From positions 1-23,446 of the forward strand of contig JAWQRM010000379.1 of assembly GCA_033557675.1 (NCBI GenBank): DNA of 23,446 nucleotides, given 5' to 3'. Below the pieces are notes generated by a model. It was not told the origin of the DNA. It did no database searches and saw nothing but the letters and a program-made list of their open reading frames with translations. Positions 8,414-18,738 of this stretch are shown here, piece after piece (positions within the stretch are counted from its first letter, which is position 1; the number at the start of each line of letters is the position of its first letter). Position numbers and translations under genes: made by a program. Source of the stretch: Coptodactyla brooksi (taxonomy: Eukaryota; Arthropoda; Insecta; Coleoptera; Scarabaeidae).

Positions 8414-9174
8414 GATATAGGGGGTCTATTATGGTTACTTTTTAAAATTATTTTCTAAGCCCTAAAAGTATCAAAGTTGTGCTATTCTAAATGGAAGCCC
8501 CTGTTTATTATTGCATTTTCATATTCTCTGATCAAAGTAAGTGTCTGTTTTAATAAACTTTATAATACCTAAACAAAATGTAACCTAATTTTCATGTTTC
8601 AAATGCTTAAGAAGTGTATAAGTTATGTAAGCAAAATTTACGGTGAAGTGTAATAACAATAGATCATATTTTTTATCCCAAAAATAATAAACTTGCCATC
8701 TCATACACAGTGCTCAAAAATTAAAATTAATGAAATAAGAACTTTAAGTGGCTAGACCTACAACGCCATATTTTTTAACATACCAGGAAATGTTATTTTT
8801 AATTACCTTTCGAATGGTATTCTCTCCGTTAAGCCCCAGCTAAGCTTTATTATGATTGGGGTAAGAGATATGATCTAGTGTTACACTTCACTGTAAATTT
8901 TGCTTACATAACTTAAATACTTCTTAAGAATTTGAAACATGAAAATTAGGATAGATTTTGATAGAATTCAAATTATTTAAAAAACCTTAAGGTTTAGGTA
9001 TTATAAACCTTATTAAAGCAGACACTTATTTTAATCGGAGAATTAAAAAAATCGGATAATATATAGGGGGTCCCATTTAAACAACCACAACTTTGATACT
9101 TTTAGGGCTTTTAGGGCACCCTGTATAATATGAAAATAATTTTAAAAAGTAACCATAATAGACCCACATATATC
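8414..9174. mobile_element. Large foldback element
   Basis: The two halves are inverted copies. GGTCTATTATGGTTACTTTT near 8423 recurs as its reverse complement ending near 9163. The arms continue inward through CCCTAAAAGTATCAAAGTTG, AAGTGTCTG, CTAATTTTCATGTTTCAAAT and TTATGTAAGCAAAATTTAC, reaching about 8690 on the left and about 8830 on the right. The right arm carries two extra stretches, one holding CACCCTGTATAATATG near 9116-9131 and one near 8955-8990, so the arms are no longer the same length. The roughly 140-bp centre is unique. There is no coding capacity. It is a non-autonomous element of unknown superfamily. Confidence 0.75.
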
Positions 9175-9515
9175 CCAAAAGGAAAACTTTTTGGACGTAT
9201 TTTGGCCACAATATTCCGTGCCGTATAGCGTGAATAACCCTGTATATACGTTGCTGTGTAAACAGTATAGAACGAATTAATTAAAATGTAAACATTACAT
9301 TGTTGAAATCGTCGAATACCTGATTTTATTTTTTAAACATACCCGCTTTAACGATTTATTTAATTGCCTTCATTTACGCATCATCGATCGTTTAAATCGT
9401 AACTCCTGTCGTGAAAAATGCCTAAAAGAAAATTGTTCAATTACATCTAAATTAGAAAAATAATAAAGTTCTTGGTTTAACACAGCACTCAACGTCACTG
9501 ATTTAAGAGTTCGTT
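9175..9515. other. Intergenic
   Basis: AT-rich sequence without coding similarity. A CCCTGTATATA motif near 9238, similar to the one inside the foldback element to the left, suggests more of that repeat's flank. Confidence 0.35.
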
Positions 9516-9680
9516 AGAAAGTTAAATAATATCACCACTACACAAAAATTTAAAACTAGTTGCTCGACTCGTTTCGAAACGTTTGAAAGACAGGTTTTTA
9601 TCGCTCCCGATGATGAGAGAAAAGTTAACGAAATGTGCGTCGAGCGATTATTTTTCAGTGATAATATTGTTTAACTTTCT
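9516..9680. mobile_element. Palindromic MITE-like element, copy 2 (diverged)
   Basis: The ends are inverted copies: AGAAAGTTAAATAATATCAC at 9516-9535, and the reverse complement of the right end (up to 9680) reads AGAAAGTTAAACAATATTAT. The ATCACCACTACAC block after the left end also occurs in the element at 560-802, identifying the same family. Inside, CCGATGA (9607-9613), a 16-base spacer and GAAAT (9630-9634), followed by GTGCGTCGAGC, align with the core of copy 1 at identical spacing. This copy is shorter and more decayed. No coding capacity. Confidence 0.65.
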
Positions 9681-11596
9681 GAACTTTAAACGATCATAAT
9701 TAAAATTAGAATTGATTGCGTAACGTGTAACGGTAAAAGCATCGTAAATAGACGCTTTGAAAGTAATAAATGCTTTAAACAAGCTTTCGTCAACCGCGAT
9801 CTACAATTTTTGGCATTACTGAAATTTGTGTATCTTCTTTAATTTTCCTTTTCAGCAGAAAAGAAAAAAATATTCTGCTACAAAATACCACTATTTCGTA
9901 AGAGACATATTAACAGTACCAAATTATATCAAAGCCATTTGAAAGTTAATTACGGCAGCGTTAATAAAGTAAAAATGAAACGCGAAATTTTAATCCAATG
10001 TTAAAATATGTGTTTGAAGAAAGTGGTGTATGTATATATCTCAGCCGTTGAGTGAAATGCCATATTAAATGAACTGTCACATGATGTCAAATATAACGTT
10101 GAGATCCTGTAATGTTTATGTTTAAAAACACATGTATACTTGTAGTCAAACGTTTTTAGATGTTTCATGAACAGTAGGAATCATTCTGATACTTAACGAG
10201 ATGAATCGGATTCACAGGAGTTGGCTGGCTCAGATGGACTGTGCATACAGAGCCTTGATAGTTACTAGTTCTTAATGAAATGGGCTCCATATATTTGCAA
10301 TTAAATATTAATTTAAATTTTATTTAAGCAATCTTATAAAGCACTCATATCTATGTAAATGTAAAAATAACAGAATTATTAGCTAAAACATAGCTTAACC
10401 ATTTCGTTGGTAAAGAAATACCGTTGATAGTACAATAAATATAGTATATTATCGAATTAATATTTTTTTTTGTTTTTTTGCTGTATCTACCTTTATAAAC
10501 CATACAGATAAACATTCTATGCCAGCGTTTCATAAAATGTGCATAAAAAAGCTAATGTGCTGTTAAATTACACCAACAACACATCACAACATATACATTT
10601 TTACTCCTGCTACATATACGTTTTTATGAATTCATTACATACATCTCCCGATCACGGAAGATTTGTTAGGCAATATAAATTAATTCTTAAGTTTTCTGTA
10701 AATTATATAGGTGGACACAAGCTTACCATTTATACAATAGAACAATTATACATATATAGCTTTTGCGACGTTTAACTTAATCTATACTTAGTACGTGCTG
10801 TTATTTTTATTTCTATTCTATGAGTAAGCTATATTAGCGGTATAATTAAGTTAAGTGTACATCAAACCAAATTCACTGCAAATTAATATTCTACAAAAGA
10901 GAATGAACTTGTGTGCTCTACTGTATTCATTTTTATAGAGGATAATTTAGCTGAAATAAAAAAAGTTCCATTTCGAATGACATTTTTATCTCTTTGACAA
11001 CAGATAAAGTTTGCTTAAGCTTCGCATCCGGATAAAAGTTTACATAGTGTTTTGCTACATAAAACTAAGTATCAACGTCAGGGTAATCACATCGTACTAC
11101 GAGAAGTACCGAATCAATACACAATGAATCCCTTGGACCATTATAATAACTTCAGTGGATTTGCAAAATGATTGGAGCAAATACGTAATGTGGAATAGTA
11201 CTGAAAAATAATCCAGGAAAAGCAGTGATATATACATAGACATGTATTAAAAAATCTATGGCAAAACCATGTTTCTATAAGATATGTCGACATTTCTATA
11301 ATATTGCAGCTTTTGAATTAGTTCGCAGGGAGGATCACGCAGCCAATTCCTCACTTCTACGTTTTAAAGAAGAAAAAAGCATAATGGTAGCACAAATATT
11401 GGAAAAATGCAATACGATCCAGCTTTTTCTTAAACTATCCAAGCTGAATCTAAAACTGTACGTTAGCACATATTTAATTCCTGATGGTGAATTGAAACGT
11501 GTCCGGTAAAATTGATTAGAAAAATATTATAGAGACGTAGTGATATAAAATACAATAGATAATTTTTGGCCCCGAATCGTTTTTGGAAAGATATAA
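9681..11596. other. Long AT-rich intergenic stretch
   Basis: About 1.9 kb with no recognisable coding similarity, RNA gene or large repeat. Short open frames (for example 10539-10775 and 11258-11509 on plus) have no motif, no codon bias and no homologue that I recognise. I treat them as chance frames. Confidence 0.45.
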
Positions 11597-11865
11597 TTAA
11601 CACTGCCGTTCTTCTTAGTTTTACTATACACTTGTAATCCTTCGGACCATAGTGACTCGATGTATGCAGGTGCAGGAGGGTTGTCAAGAATAGCTCGAAA
11701 TTAATATACTGTGACTTTATTACAGTACATAAACGCAAATAACGATGAAAAGTAATCTTATCACTAACAAAAGTAAAATGTATTGTAATAAAAAAATACT
11801 GCACACGCTAAATCTAAACACAAGGGAGAATATCAAATAAATTCTGATGTGCACCCAATTATTTC

Positions 11866-13510
11866 CTAATCTTTACACTGATGACAATAATACACCACAC
11901 AAAGCTTACATAAATATTTATTACATTTATAACATGTTATACTTGTTTTATTGTTACAGTTTGATGGACACATACTACACCGGGCTCTTTTATTTTTACC
12001 AACTGCACCAGATGTAAATGGCACTGCTACTTCTCCAAGTTGATCTTGAATTTTCTTTATTATGACACTAGCTCGTTGATTACGAGATTTATATTCTTTT
12101 GACATCACAGAGGAAGTTACCATCAGTTTGTTCAATTCTTTCGGCAATAGTCTTCTCTTGTACACAAAGTTCTTATTCCAATTGGGATTTATTTCTCTGC
12201 ACAACAACATTATGCATTACTGCTTACAACACAAATGCATTATAAGCACTAACAGCAAGTATATTGTAGAACAGAATAATAGGCCATCGATTGGTTTTTC
12301 TTTTGCAAGTATGCGCTAGAATGCGATTGTGGCTTCTTGTCATCCCTGCTGCTCGCTTCCTTATTACAGTACGTTGTGCTCAAGACAATGACGTTTTTAT
12401 TTCTTTAGGTACATATGACATAATTGTGGTATCCTTGGTAAAATAAAAAGTGGAACTATGTATCCTTTTTACTTATTGTAATCACAGGAAGTTCGGGTTT
12501 ATTTTTTTTAACCGTTCTTAACATTATGAATTTTCTTTTGAGGAGCATTGCATCTAATTTTTTGAATGTGAAAAACTTATCACGTGTAACATTTTACCTC
12601 CCGCGTTCATGTGTCTAAAACTACTCGCATCCCTTGATTTTATTCTGGTGCTTCACTCGGTCGTTTCCCCGTATAAACTTGAGCTTTCATGGCGTAGGAA
12701 TCACCACTGCCGCACAGGGTTCATATATTGATGCCATATTTTGTTTGCTTACTGGGAATATACTGCTTGAAAGGACAGCATCCGCTAAAGCCAACAGTTG
12801 TTCATCAACAGTAACATTATCATCTACATTGTACAATATAGGGATAATTTCTATCCACATCTCCCAGACCTCTCTTATAGGGGCTAATTTGTCACTTGCT
12901 ATACTTTTTTGACGATCGACCTTATCATCAAAACGTAATACGCGTGCTATTCGATAGAAAACTATCAACGACATCGTTACACGAAAGATAGGTATACCGG
13001 TTTGTGCATCCCATAAACATTTTGTTAATTCACCGTGTGACTTATAAACTCCTGCCAACAAGAATAATATTGTATTGTAATATAATCTAGATCATCCCAA
13101 TCGCATCCGTACACTCTCCGACCTTCAATGTTACTCATTTTCAATACAATATTTTCAAGTGTAGGGTTCACGATAACCTGAAAGGCGGATAGAATATTCT
13201 TCACTCTGGATATGATATATCTATTTGGACCAAGAGTAATTTTTATTATATTTTGACTAGATGCTCGTCCACTTTGGGGGAAAGGTACTAACATCCAAGA
13301 TATAACTTTGTCTTTTGAATATCCTAATTGCACAGGAATCACAGTATTTATTTGCACTACGTCGGTATCTGAAGAATCATAGTATGCTTCGGATTTCTCA
13401 TAGTCGGTATCATCGCTGGTACGATTTTAAACCTCAGAAGTATCTTCATCGTCGGATGCATTTGCGTATATCTCTGCTATTTCTTCATCGGATAGAAATC
13501 GCTTTGTCAT
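11866..13510 (-). pseudogene. piggyBac-type transposase pseudogene
   Basis: It starts with ATG at 13510 (MTKRFLSDEEIAEIYANASD), an acidic N-terminus typical of piggyBac proteins, with an early stop after DEDTSEV. The body then reads RVKNILSAFQVIVNP and EGRRVYGCDWDDLD, followed, in a second frame, by LLAGVYKSHGE, KCLWDAQTGIPIFRVTMSL and VLRFDDK, then IREVWEMWIE and NVTVDEQL. Beyond that the catalytic region is frameshifted (QVYTGKRPSEAPE, MRVVLD, VKKNKPELP, NRWPIILFYNILAVSAYNAF). The C-terminus at 12210-11866 carries the cysteine-rich zinc-binding domain (RCSMC...CYKCNKYLCKLC...CHQC). Stop at 11866-11868. Nearly full length, but with many stops and shifts, and the first catalytic-core block (expected CDAK..YAW) is altered. 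It cannot encode an active enzyme. Confidence 0.9.
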
Positions 13511-13728
13511 TATTTATGATGATGCTTATTCAACACTGTACATAAAGTAACTGAAGTGCGATATCCGCGTTCCGTATTTATGTGATATATTAGTATGTAC
13601 GCACATACATGCACATACTTCGGTATTCGACCAGTGTAAATGGTGTAATACCCAAGTTGAACTTATAGTTTTCACATAAATAAGGTTAAAAATAAAATTA
13701 TATAAAGTCAAATAAATCTGAATAGTTT

Positions 13729-13760
13729 CGGGTCATATTGACCCGAGGAGTACAGCAGGG
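13729..13760 (-). repeat. piggyBac terminal inverted repeat, right end
   Basis: Adjacent to TTAA at 13761-13764. It consists of the CCC-starting tip (minus strand CCCTGCTGTACTCCT) and an 8-bp inverted repeat CGGGTCAT / ATTGACCCG-like palindrome at 13729-13745. Confidence 0.7.
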
Positions 13761-13796
13761 TTAATATGAGAGAAACGGAACTCTGTGGTCTCGTAG

Positions 13797-14166
13797 TTAC
13801 TGGAGTTAACAGAAACCTTAACCACAACAAGATAAATATTTATGTTTTTCGGGCTGTAGGGCCGTGTTCGATAGGAACTTTTTATTCCTATCGAACACGG
13901 CTCTACAGCCCGAAAAACATAAATATTAATTATCCCGGCCGTGAAAGCCTACACTCTATGTTCACAACGAGATTGATCAGAATCTCACTGTCAATATATG
14001 TTTCGGTTTAGTTATTAAACCTTCGTCAGGAGAATAACGAAGGTTTGTTAGATAGAAGGTTTAGTACATTCTTTTGACGAAAGCTTATTAGATAAACCGA
14101 AACATATATCGAGAGTGAAATTCTGAACAATCTTGTTGTGGTTAAGGTGGTTGTTAACTCCAGTAA
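13797..14166. mobile_element. Foldback element with nested insertion
   Basis: TTACTGGAGTTAAC at 13797-13810 recurs inverted at 14153-14166, and the arms continue as CCTTAACCACAACAAGAT against its complement near 14129-14147. After an interruption on the left (13834-13962), the arms resume with GATTGATCAGAATCTCACTG and ATATATGTTTCGGTTTA, matched by the right arm at about 14085-14132. The centre has its own perfect hairpin, AAACCTTCGT / ACGAAGGTTT (14017-14026 and 14037-14046). No coding capacity. The family is unknown to me. Confidence 0.75.
13834..13962 (+). mobile_element. Nested retroelement-like insertion with snap-back hairpin
   Basis: This 129-bp segment interrupts the left arm of the surrounding foldback element. 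It is flanked by CACAACAAGAT (13823-13833) and CACAACGAGAT (13963-13973), an 11-bp target duplication with one difference. The right arm keeps the uninterrupted site, which acts as an internal empty-site control. The insert begins with a 43-bp hairpin (arms 13835-13877 and 13885-13927, one G/T mismatch, 7-base loop) and ends with a unique tail, AATTATCCCGGCCGTGAAAG and onward. A duplicated target of this length with an inverted 5' part suggests a severely 5'-truncated retroelement copied with a template switch. Its family is unidentified. Confidence 0.65.
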
Positions 14167-14570
14167 AGATATAATTGTCAAAGATTACTCAAAATGTGTC
14201 TATGGAAGTAAATGATATATCTAAATGAAAAAACGATCGACAGGCCAAATTGGCTTAAAGATTATTAACCCATCACTAGCCCTTTTGTAAGACATATGTT
14301 CTTTCCGTAAATATCAAAAATTGTTACTTTTCGAAATTTTGGTTTAAATAACACGTTGATGGCCTCTACTTACGCCAATGCTAGATAATATGTCAGATGA
14401 TAGATTACTCTTATAGACTTTACCATATTCTACATCTAACTGAAAATTAAGAGTTTCTAGACTTCACTAGATTATTTCAAATTAATATAAATAGTCGAAA
14501 TAACTTTGGGAGGAGAATCTTCTTGAACTGATGTAAAGAACAACAATATAATAAACTTTGGTGAAAGAAG
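14167..14570. other. Intergenic
   Basis: AT-rich sequence with no coding similarity or strong repeat recognised; it ends at the target duplication of the adjacent LINE. Confidence 0.4.
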
Positions 14571-14580
14571 CACTAGAGAT
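14571..14580. repeat. LINE target-site duplication, 3' side
   Basis: CACTAGAGAT here and CACTAGAAAT at 18729-18738 match at 9 of 10 positions. They directly flank the element's T-run (its A-rich 3' tail on the minus strand) and its proposed 5' end. Confidence 0.6.
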
Positions 14581-14739
14581 TTTTTTTATTACTTCAAGAG
14601 GGATCCGCAATCTGCCCAACGAGCAATAAGCGTATGTTTTGACTAGAAGGTAATGACATATAGAGTATCACTCCAATGAATGATCTTAAAAATTTCTACA
14701 ATCTTAACCTAGAATATGGTTGTCTAAGCAGTCTTAAGC

Positions 14740-17308
14740 TTATCTGGACACAGTAGACAGATCTGATGGCATCAGGCGTTTTAGCCTACGTGTCTCAATT
14801 TCACGCGAGATTAGCTGATTAGGCAGCACATTACGGTGCATAGACACTCTTTCACTGTATTTTACACTGAATCGATGAATAGCTTCTTTGATGGATTCTA
14901 GAGGGATATCGTGGAGTATCACTTCGTTGGAGATGTAATATAGTGCATCGACTATAGTCCGCAGTACCTTGTTCTGTAACCTCTGTAGAATGGCGATATT
15001 AGAGTCACTGGCGTTACCCCACAGCTGTAATCCGTAAGTCCAGATTGGTTTTAGGATGGATTGTTATAGCAATATCTTATTGCCCACTGTTAACTTTGAT
15101 TTACGGCCAATGATCCAATACATGTGGCTTAGTTTAAGTTCTAACTGTTTTCGTTTGGTGAATATGTTTTCTTCAAGTTAGTCAGCGGTCTAGATGCATG
15201 CCGAGATATTTAGCGTCTTCGAGTTGTGGTAGTTGACAATTGTTTATCTTCACAGGAAGACATGTTTCTTTTCGTAATGTAAATGTTACATGAATGGACT
15301 TGGTTTCATTGGCTTTAATACGCCATGCTTTCAACCAGTGCTGAATTTTATTTAGGTTTATCTTAAGCTTTCTCGAAGCCGATACTGATCGTTGCGGGAT
15401 ACCAGTACAGCAGTGTCATCGGCATATGTTGCTACCGTAGTGGTTCTAGTTTCTGTTGGCAGGTCTGCAGTGAAAAGGAGATACAATATTGAACCTAACA
15501 CATTTCCCTGGGGGACGCCTGAGTGTATGGGATATAAGTCGGTGTATTTACTCCTCTGCTTCACTAGAAAGTGTCTATTTGTTAAGTATGACTTAATCAA
15601 TTAATAGTGGGGATAAAGAAGTTTTTTTAGTTTTACCAGTAAATCTCTGTGCCATACCTTGTCAACAGCTTGAGATACGTCGAGGAAAGCTGGAGATCAG
15701 TATCTTTTGGCATTTAGATCTTTGTAAATGTGGTTTACTAGGTTGTGAACTTGATATATTGTTCCGTGATTGTTGCGAAAACCAAATTGATGATTCGGGA
15801 TTATTTTTCTTTCTGCTATTATTTTGTTGAGGTTTTTAACATATAACTTGTAGGAGGAGATCTCCCCTGGTTTACGGATCATAATAATTTGGGCAACTTT
15901 CCAGATGCTTGAAAAGTACTTTAAACGTAGTACTGCATCAAATATACACGTTATTAGGTTATATCATTTTCAGATAACTCTTGTAGTATTTTTCCAGATA
16001 TGAGATCAAATCCGGGTGCCTTTTTGGTGTTTACTTCTTTCATTTCGAACTGTTTTATTTCTTTGATTTTGTATTGTTTGAGACACAATTCCATTTGGAA
16101 TGAGGCATCTATTCCAAATTATCCTGTTTTCTTTTTCGGTTGATAACTCTGATGGGAAAGGTTTAAATACATTTTCTAGATGTTCAGAGAAGGCCTTTTC
16201 TATATCACTTCTGATCCAGGTACAGTCCTCATTTTTGATGGCAGGATTTTGTTGTTGGGATCTTTTTAGCTTTCTTGTAGCTTTTCAGAGAGAGTACTCC
16301 GTGTCTTCTGCAGGCGAAATTATTGTTGTATGCCTTCTTTTGTTTTCTTTAGTTCTCGCTATCTGCCATTGCTTTCGCAGGTGCCTTTTTTGCAATTTTA
16401 TCTTTAATAATTGGAGATTATTTCACTTTTTGCAAGAGAAGTTGCATAGGTAGGTGTAGCAGACCATGCAGCCCCATGTGTACTCGTTGTGTTAAATGTT
16501 CTACCATTATTTCTATGTCTAATTCGGTTTTTAGTTGTTGGTCTAGCAATATTAGATGGTCTAATTTTCCCCTAAATGCATCCCAGTCTGTTTTATTATT
16601 AAGCAGTGTGGGCTGTTTCTCTTGATTCGTGATCTTGGAGTGAACTGTTAGCATTACAACTGAGTGATATGATGACAAATCAAGGCAGGTTTCGGCCTTA
16701 CACTTTTTAGTGTCAATTCCTTTAGTGGTGCAAAAATCAATAGCGTCCGGGATCTTGTTTCTGTCTATTGACCAATATGTTGGTTCTCTATTAGATAAAT
16801 GTTGCAAATTGTTTGCTCTTATTGTTGTAAAAAATTCTCCGCCTTTTGTAGTTGTCAACCTTGATCCTCATGTTGGATGTTTTGTGTTGTAGTCTCCACC
16901 TGCAAAGAATTTGTTGCCAAATGTTTTAAAGAACCCTTCAATGTGATGCTTTTTGATGAGCTGTTTGGACGGGCAGTAAATAGCAGAAATAGTTGTTTAT
17001 CCAAGTTCTTGCTCGATAGTTATACTGGCGGCTTGTAGATATCCTTTACTGAATTTTTCCCTTTCATAGTGTTTTATACTATCTCTTATGATACTGGCAG
17101 TTCCTCTATGTGCTTTGTCATTAGGGTGGTTTGTGTGATATAATTTGTATTTTGGGATTCTCAGGTAGTGCTTATCTGCGTGGTGAGTCTCAGAGATCAT
17201 CATGATGTCTACATCTTGGTTACATAAGAATGCTTTAAGTTGTTGTGCATGTCGCTGGAGGCCATTGGCATTGCAGATGGCTATTTTGAATTTTATATGT
17301 CCTGCCAT
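14740..17308 (-). pseudogene. Jockey-type ORF2: endonuclease and reverse transcriptase, broken
   Basis: It encoded the protein for target-primed reverse transcription. The ATG at 17306-17308 opens an AP-like endonuclease (ICNANGLQRHAQQLKAFL, ISETHHADKHY, GTASIIRDSI). The endonuclease C-terminal part follows at 16858-16650 (REPTYWSIDRNKIPDAIDF, DLSSYHSVVML); the usual catalytic SDH reads SYH. After a poorly readable linker, the reverse transcriptase appears at 15882-15358: IIPNHQFGFRNNHGT, FLDVSQAVDKVWH (motif A Asp, 15679-15681), HSGVPQGNVLGSILY, and YADDTAVLV (catalytic YADD, 15415-15426). Two stops interrupt this stretch. The C-terminal region (AWRIKANETKSIHVTF, KYLGMHLDR, WTYGLQLWGNAS, RFSVKYSERVSMH) ends at the stop at 14740. 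Roughly 850 codons, normal for the clade. Confidence 0.9.
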
Positions 17309-18379
17309 TAAGCTAGTTTGTTTACGACAGTGGTGAGTAACTCGAGCATTGTACTCGTTTGTTCTGTGAGCTTACCCATCATTTCTTCCAGTTTACTTAT
17401 ATTGTTGGTAGATTGATTACATACTGAAATTGATTGATTATTTTGTGTATTGTTTTCTTATTGTTTGCGCATATGTAGCTCCAGGCTGTATATATTGGGC
17501 TGGTATAAGTTGTGTCTGCGGCTGTAGGTTTCTTTTTCCCTTAAGGCGGGAAATAATGTTTGCTGCTGTTGTTTCTGCATAGTTATACATTTTACGTCGT
17601 TTTTACGCGTTTCGCGGGTGCAATCCTTAGTTTCATGTTGGCCTACGCATTTTACGCATCTAGATATTTTTCAACAATAGGATTTCGTATGACCGTAGAC
17701 CTGGCATCTAGTGCATTGATCGATTATTCTTCTGGTATGAGAAGGTTCGCATTTTATTCTACTGTTATCTATTTTTTCTAGATTGTATACTTGTTTGTTA
17801 TTTTCATCTGATGCGATGTCAATGTAGAACAGAATGGTAGTGGCTTCTTTTTGGCTCATGTCCTTGTTCGGTTAAGCTTTTTTTTATGACTCCCGTACCT
17901 GTACCGTGGTATAAACCTCTTAGCACGAATCGGAAGGTTTTTCGTTTTTTGGTCTAAATGTTTAATATTGTGTGTTTCTGGTATCGAGCTCCTTGATTAA
18001 AATTATCGAGCTCCTTGATTTTAAAGTGATTGACTTCAAACACTTTAAAATCAACAACATAACAATTGGACTTTGATTGTTGCATAGCTGGTAGTTTAAA
18101 CAGTATATTTATCATTAGTGATTAGTTTAAGTAGATCATGGATACGTTGGATTACTCTTATATTGTACATAGTTATAGGAGGCGATTTTGGCGCATCTTA
18201 TGTGCTGCTTTGCTTCTTTTTTTCTTTCTTCAATTATATTATTTTCTTCGGATAGCCCTCTAAAACTATTTTTTGTTTCTATTGGTTTCTCCAGCCAATA
18301 GTCATTTATTCTTGTTTGTTTCCTAGCAGTCGATAGTTCGGGACTTCTTAGGCGTTTTTTGTTTATCACTACAGTCCAT
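17308..18379 (-). pseudogene. Jockey-type ORF1: gag-like RNA-binding protein, broken
   Basis: It encoded the nucleic-acid-binding gag-like protein of the LINE. The likely start is ATG 18379 (MDCSDK), with a frameshift in the following A-run into KKRLRSPELS, then RKQTRINDYWLEKPIETKNS. The middle is decayed, but FRFVLRGLYHGTGTG and LTEQGHE match the family's RNA-binding fold. The segment YNLEKIDNSRIKCEPSHTRR leads to zinc knuckles QCTRCQVYGHTKSYC and RCVKCVGQHETKDC (near 17690-17630) with one stop between them. A third knuckle is not recognisable. A C-terminal LTEQTSTMLELLTTVVNKLA ends at TAA 17310-17308, overlapping the ORF2 ATG by one base. A 22-bp duplication and a 14-bp perfect hairpin lie inside the decayed part. 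Confidence 0.85.
17982..18054. repeat. Direct repeat plus perfect 14-bp hairpin inside ORF1
   Basis: TATCGAGCTCCTTGATT occurs at 17982-17998 and 18004-18020 (22-bp period). Overlapping the second copy, TTGATTTTAAAGTG (18015-18028) and CACTTTAAAATCAA (18041-18054) are perfect inverted copies around a 12-base loop. The surrounding sequence was coding, so both changes arose in or after the decay of the element. Confidence 0.8.
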
Positions 18380-18728
18380 TCTGATTGTGCTTGTTGTTAA
18401 GCCACTCATGAATCAATGATTAATGATAATGAATCAATGATTTGGGTCGTGATATTACATATTGGGCTGTATAACCGGCACGGGAGCGTAGAGCTGCGGG
18501 TTAGTCATTCGGTCGATGCGTACAAGCAAATTTCCGGCAATACACGTTTATTTATTATCGGTACTAATGATTTTCTTGTTGCGTGGGCTAACCTTGCTGT
18601 CAGATGTCATTCGCTGTCGTTTCAGACCGACCGGACGTTCGTGTTGATTCAATTGTGTATTCACTTCGAAAATTTTTTACGCGTTGTTATAGGTTATGTA
18701 CAAATTGCCGGTTCGATATCCCAACAGA
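18380..18728 (-). promoter_or_regulatory. Probable LINE 5' leader and internal promoter region
   Basis: Lies between the ORF1 start and the inferred 5' target duplication. It is clearly less AT-rich than its surroundings, as LINE leaders often are. Jockey-type elements are transcribed from internal promoters at the very 5' end; no specific promoter motif could be fixed by eye. A frame at 18416-18790 on the other strand is most likely chance. Confidence 0.5.
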
Positions 18729-18738
18729 CACTAGAAAT
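18729..18738. repeat. LINE target-site duplication, 5' side
   Basis: CACTAGAAAT, the partner of CACTAGAGAT at 14571-14580. It fixes the LINE 5' end at 18728. Confidence 0.6.

Larger units (their letters stand above)
11601..13760 (-). mobile_element. piggyBac-type transposon, nearly complete
   Basis: A piggyBac-like transposase relic on the minus strand is bracketed by TTAA at 11597-11600 and 13761-13764, the target site expected for this superfamily. Read inward, the right end is CCCTGCTGTACTCCT followed by the palindrome CGGGTCATATTGACCCG (13729-13745). The left end reads CACTGCCGTTCTTCT, matching 12 of 15 bases, and further in carries CTTCGGACCATAGTGACTCG (11640-11659), a decayed version of the same palindrome. 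The span of 2160 bp is normal for piggyBac. The left terminal repeat is the weaker part of the call because about 20 extra bases separate tip and palindrome. Confidence 0.65.
14581..18728 (-). mobile_element. Jockey-type non-LTR retrotransposon, full length, inactive
   Basis: A 4148-bp LINE on the minus strand. In order of transcription: 5' leader (18728-18380), ORF1 (18379-17308), ORF2 (17308-14740), a 3' untranslated region of about 160 bp and an A-rich end, seen as a T-run at 14580-14587. The ends are supported by the 10-bp target duplication at 14571-14580 and 18729-18738. ORF1 and ORF2 overlap in a TAATG arrangement, as expected for termination-reinitiation. Both ORFs carry several stops and frameshifts. 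Full-length copies of LINEs are uncommon compared with 5'-truncated ones. Confidence 0.85.

Noticed and set aside
11258..11509. 83-codon open frame starting MAKPCFYKICRHF
   Set aside because: No family recognised and no supporting splice or promoter signal; AT-rich chance frame is the simpler explanation.
16100..16453. 117-codon hydrophobic frame on plus
   Set aside because: Antisense to the decayed ORF2 of the LINE; a shadow frame.
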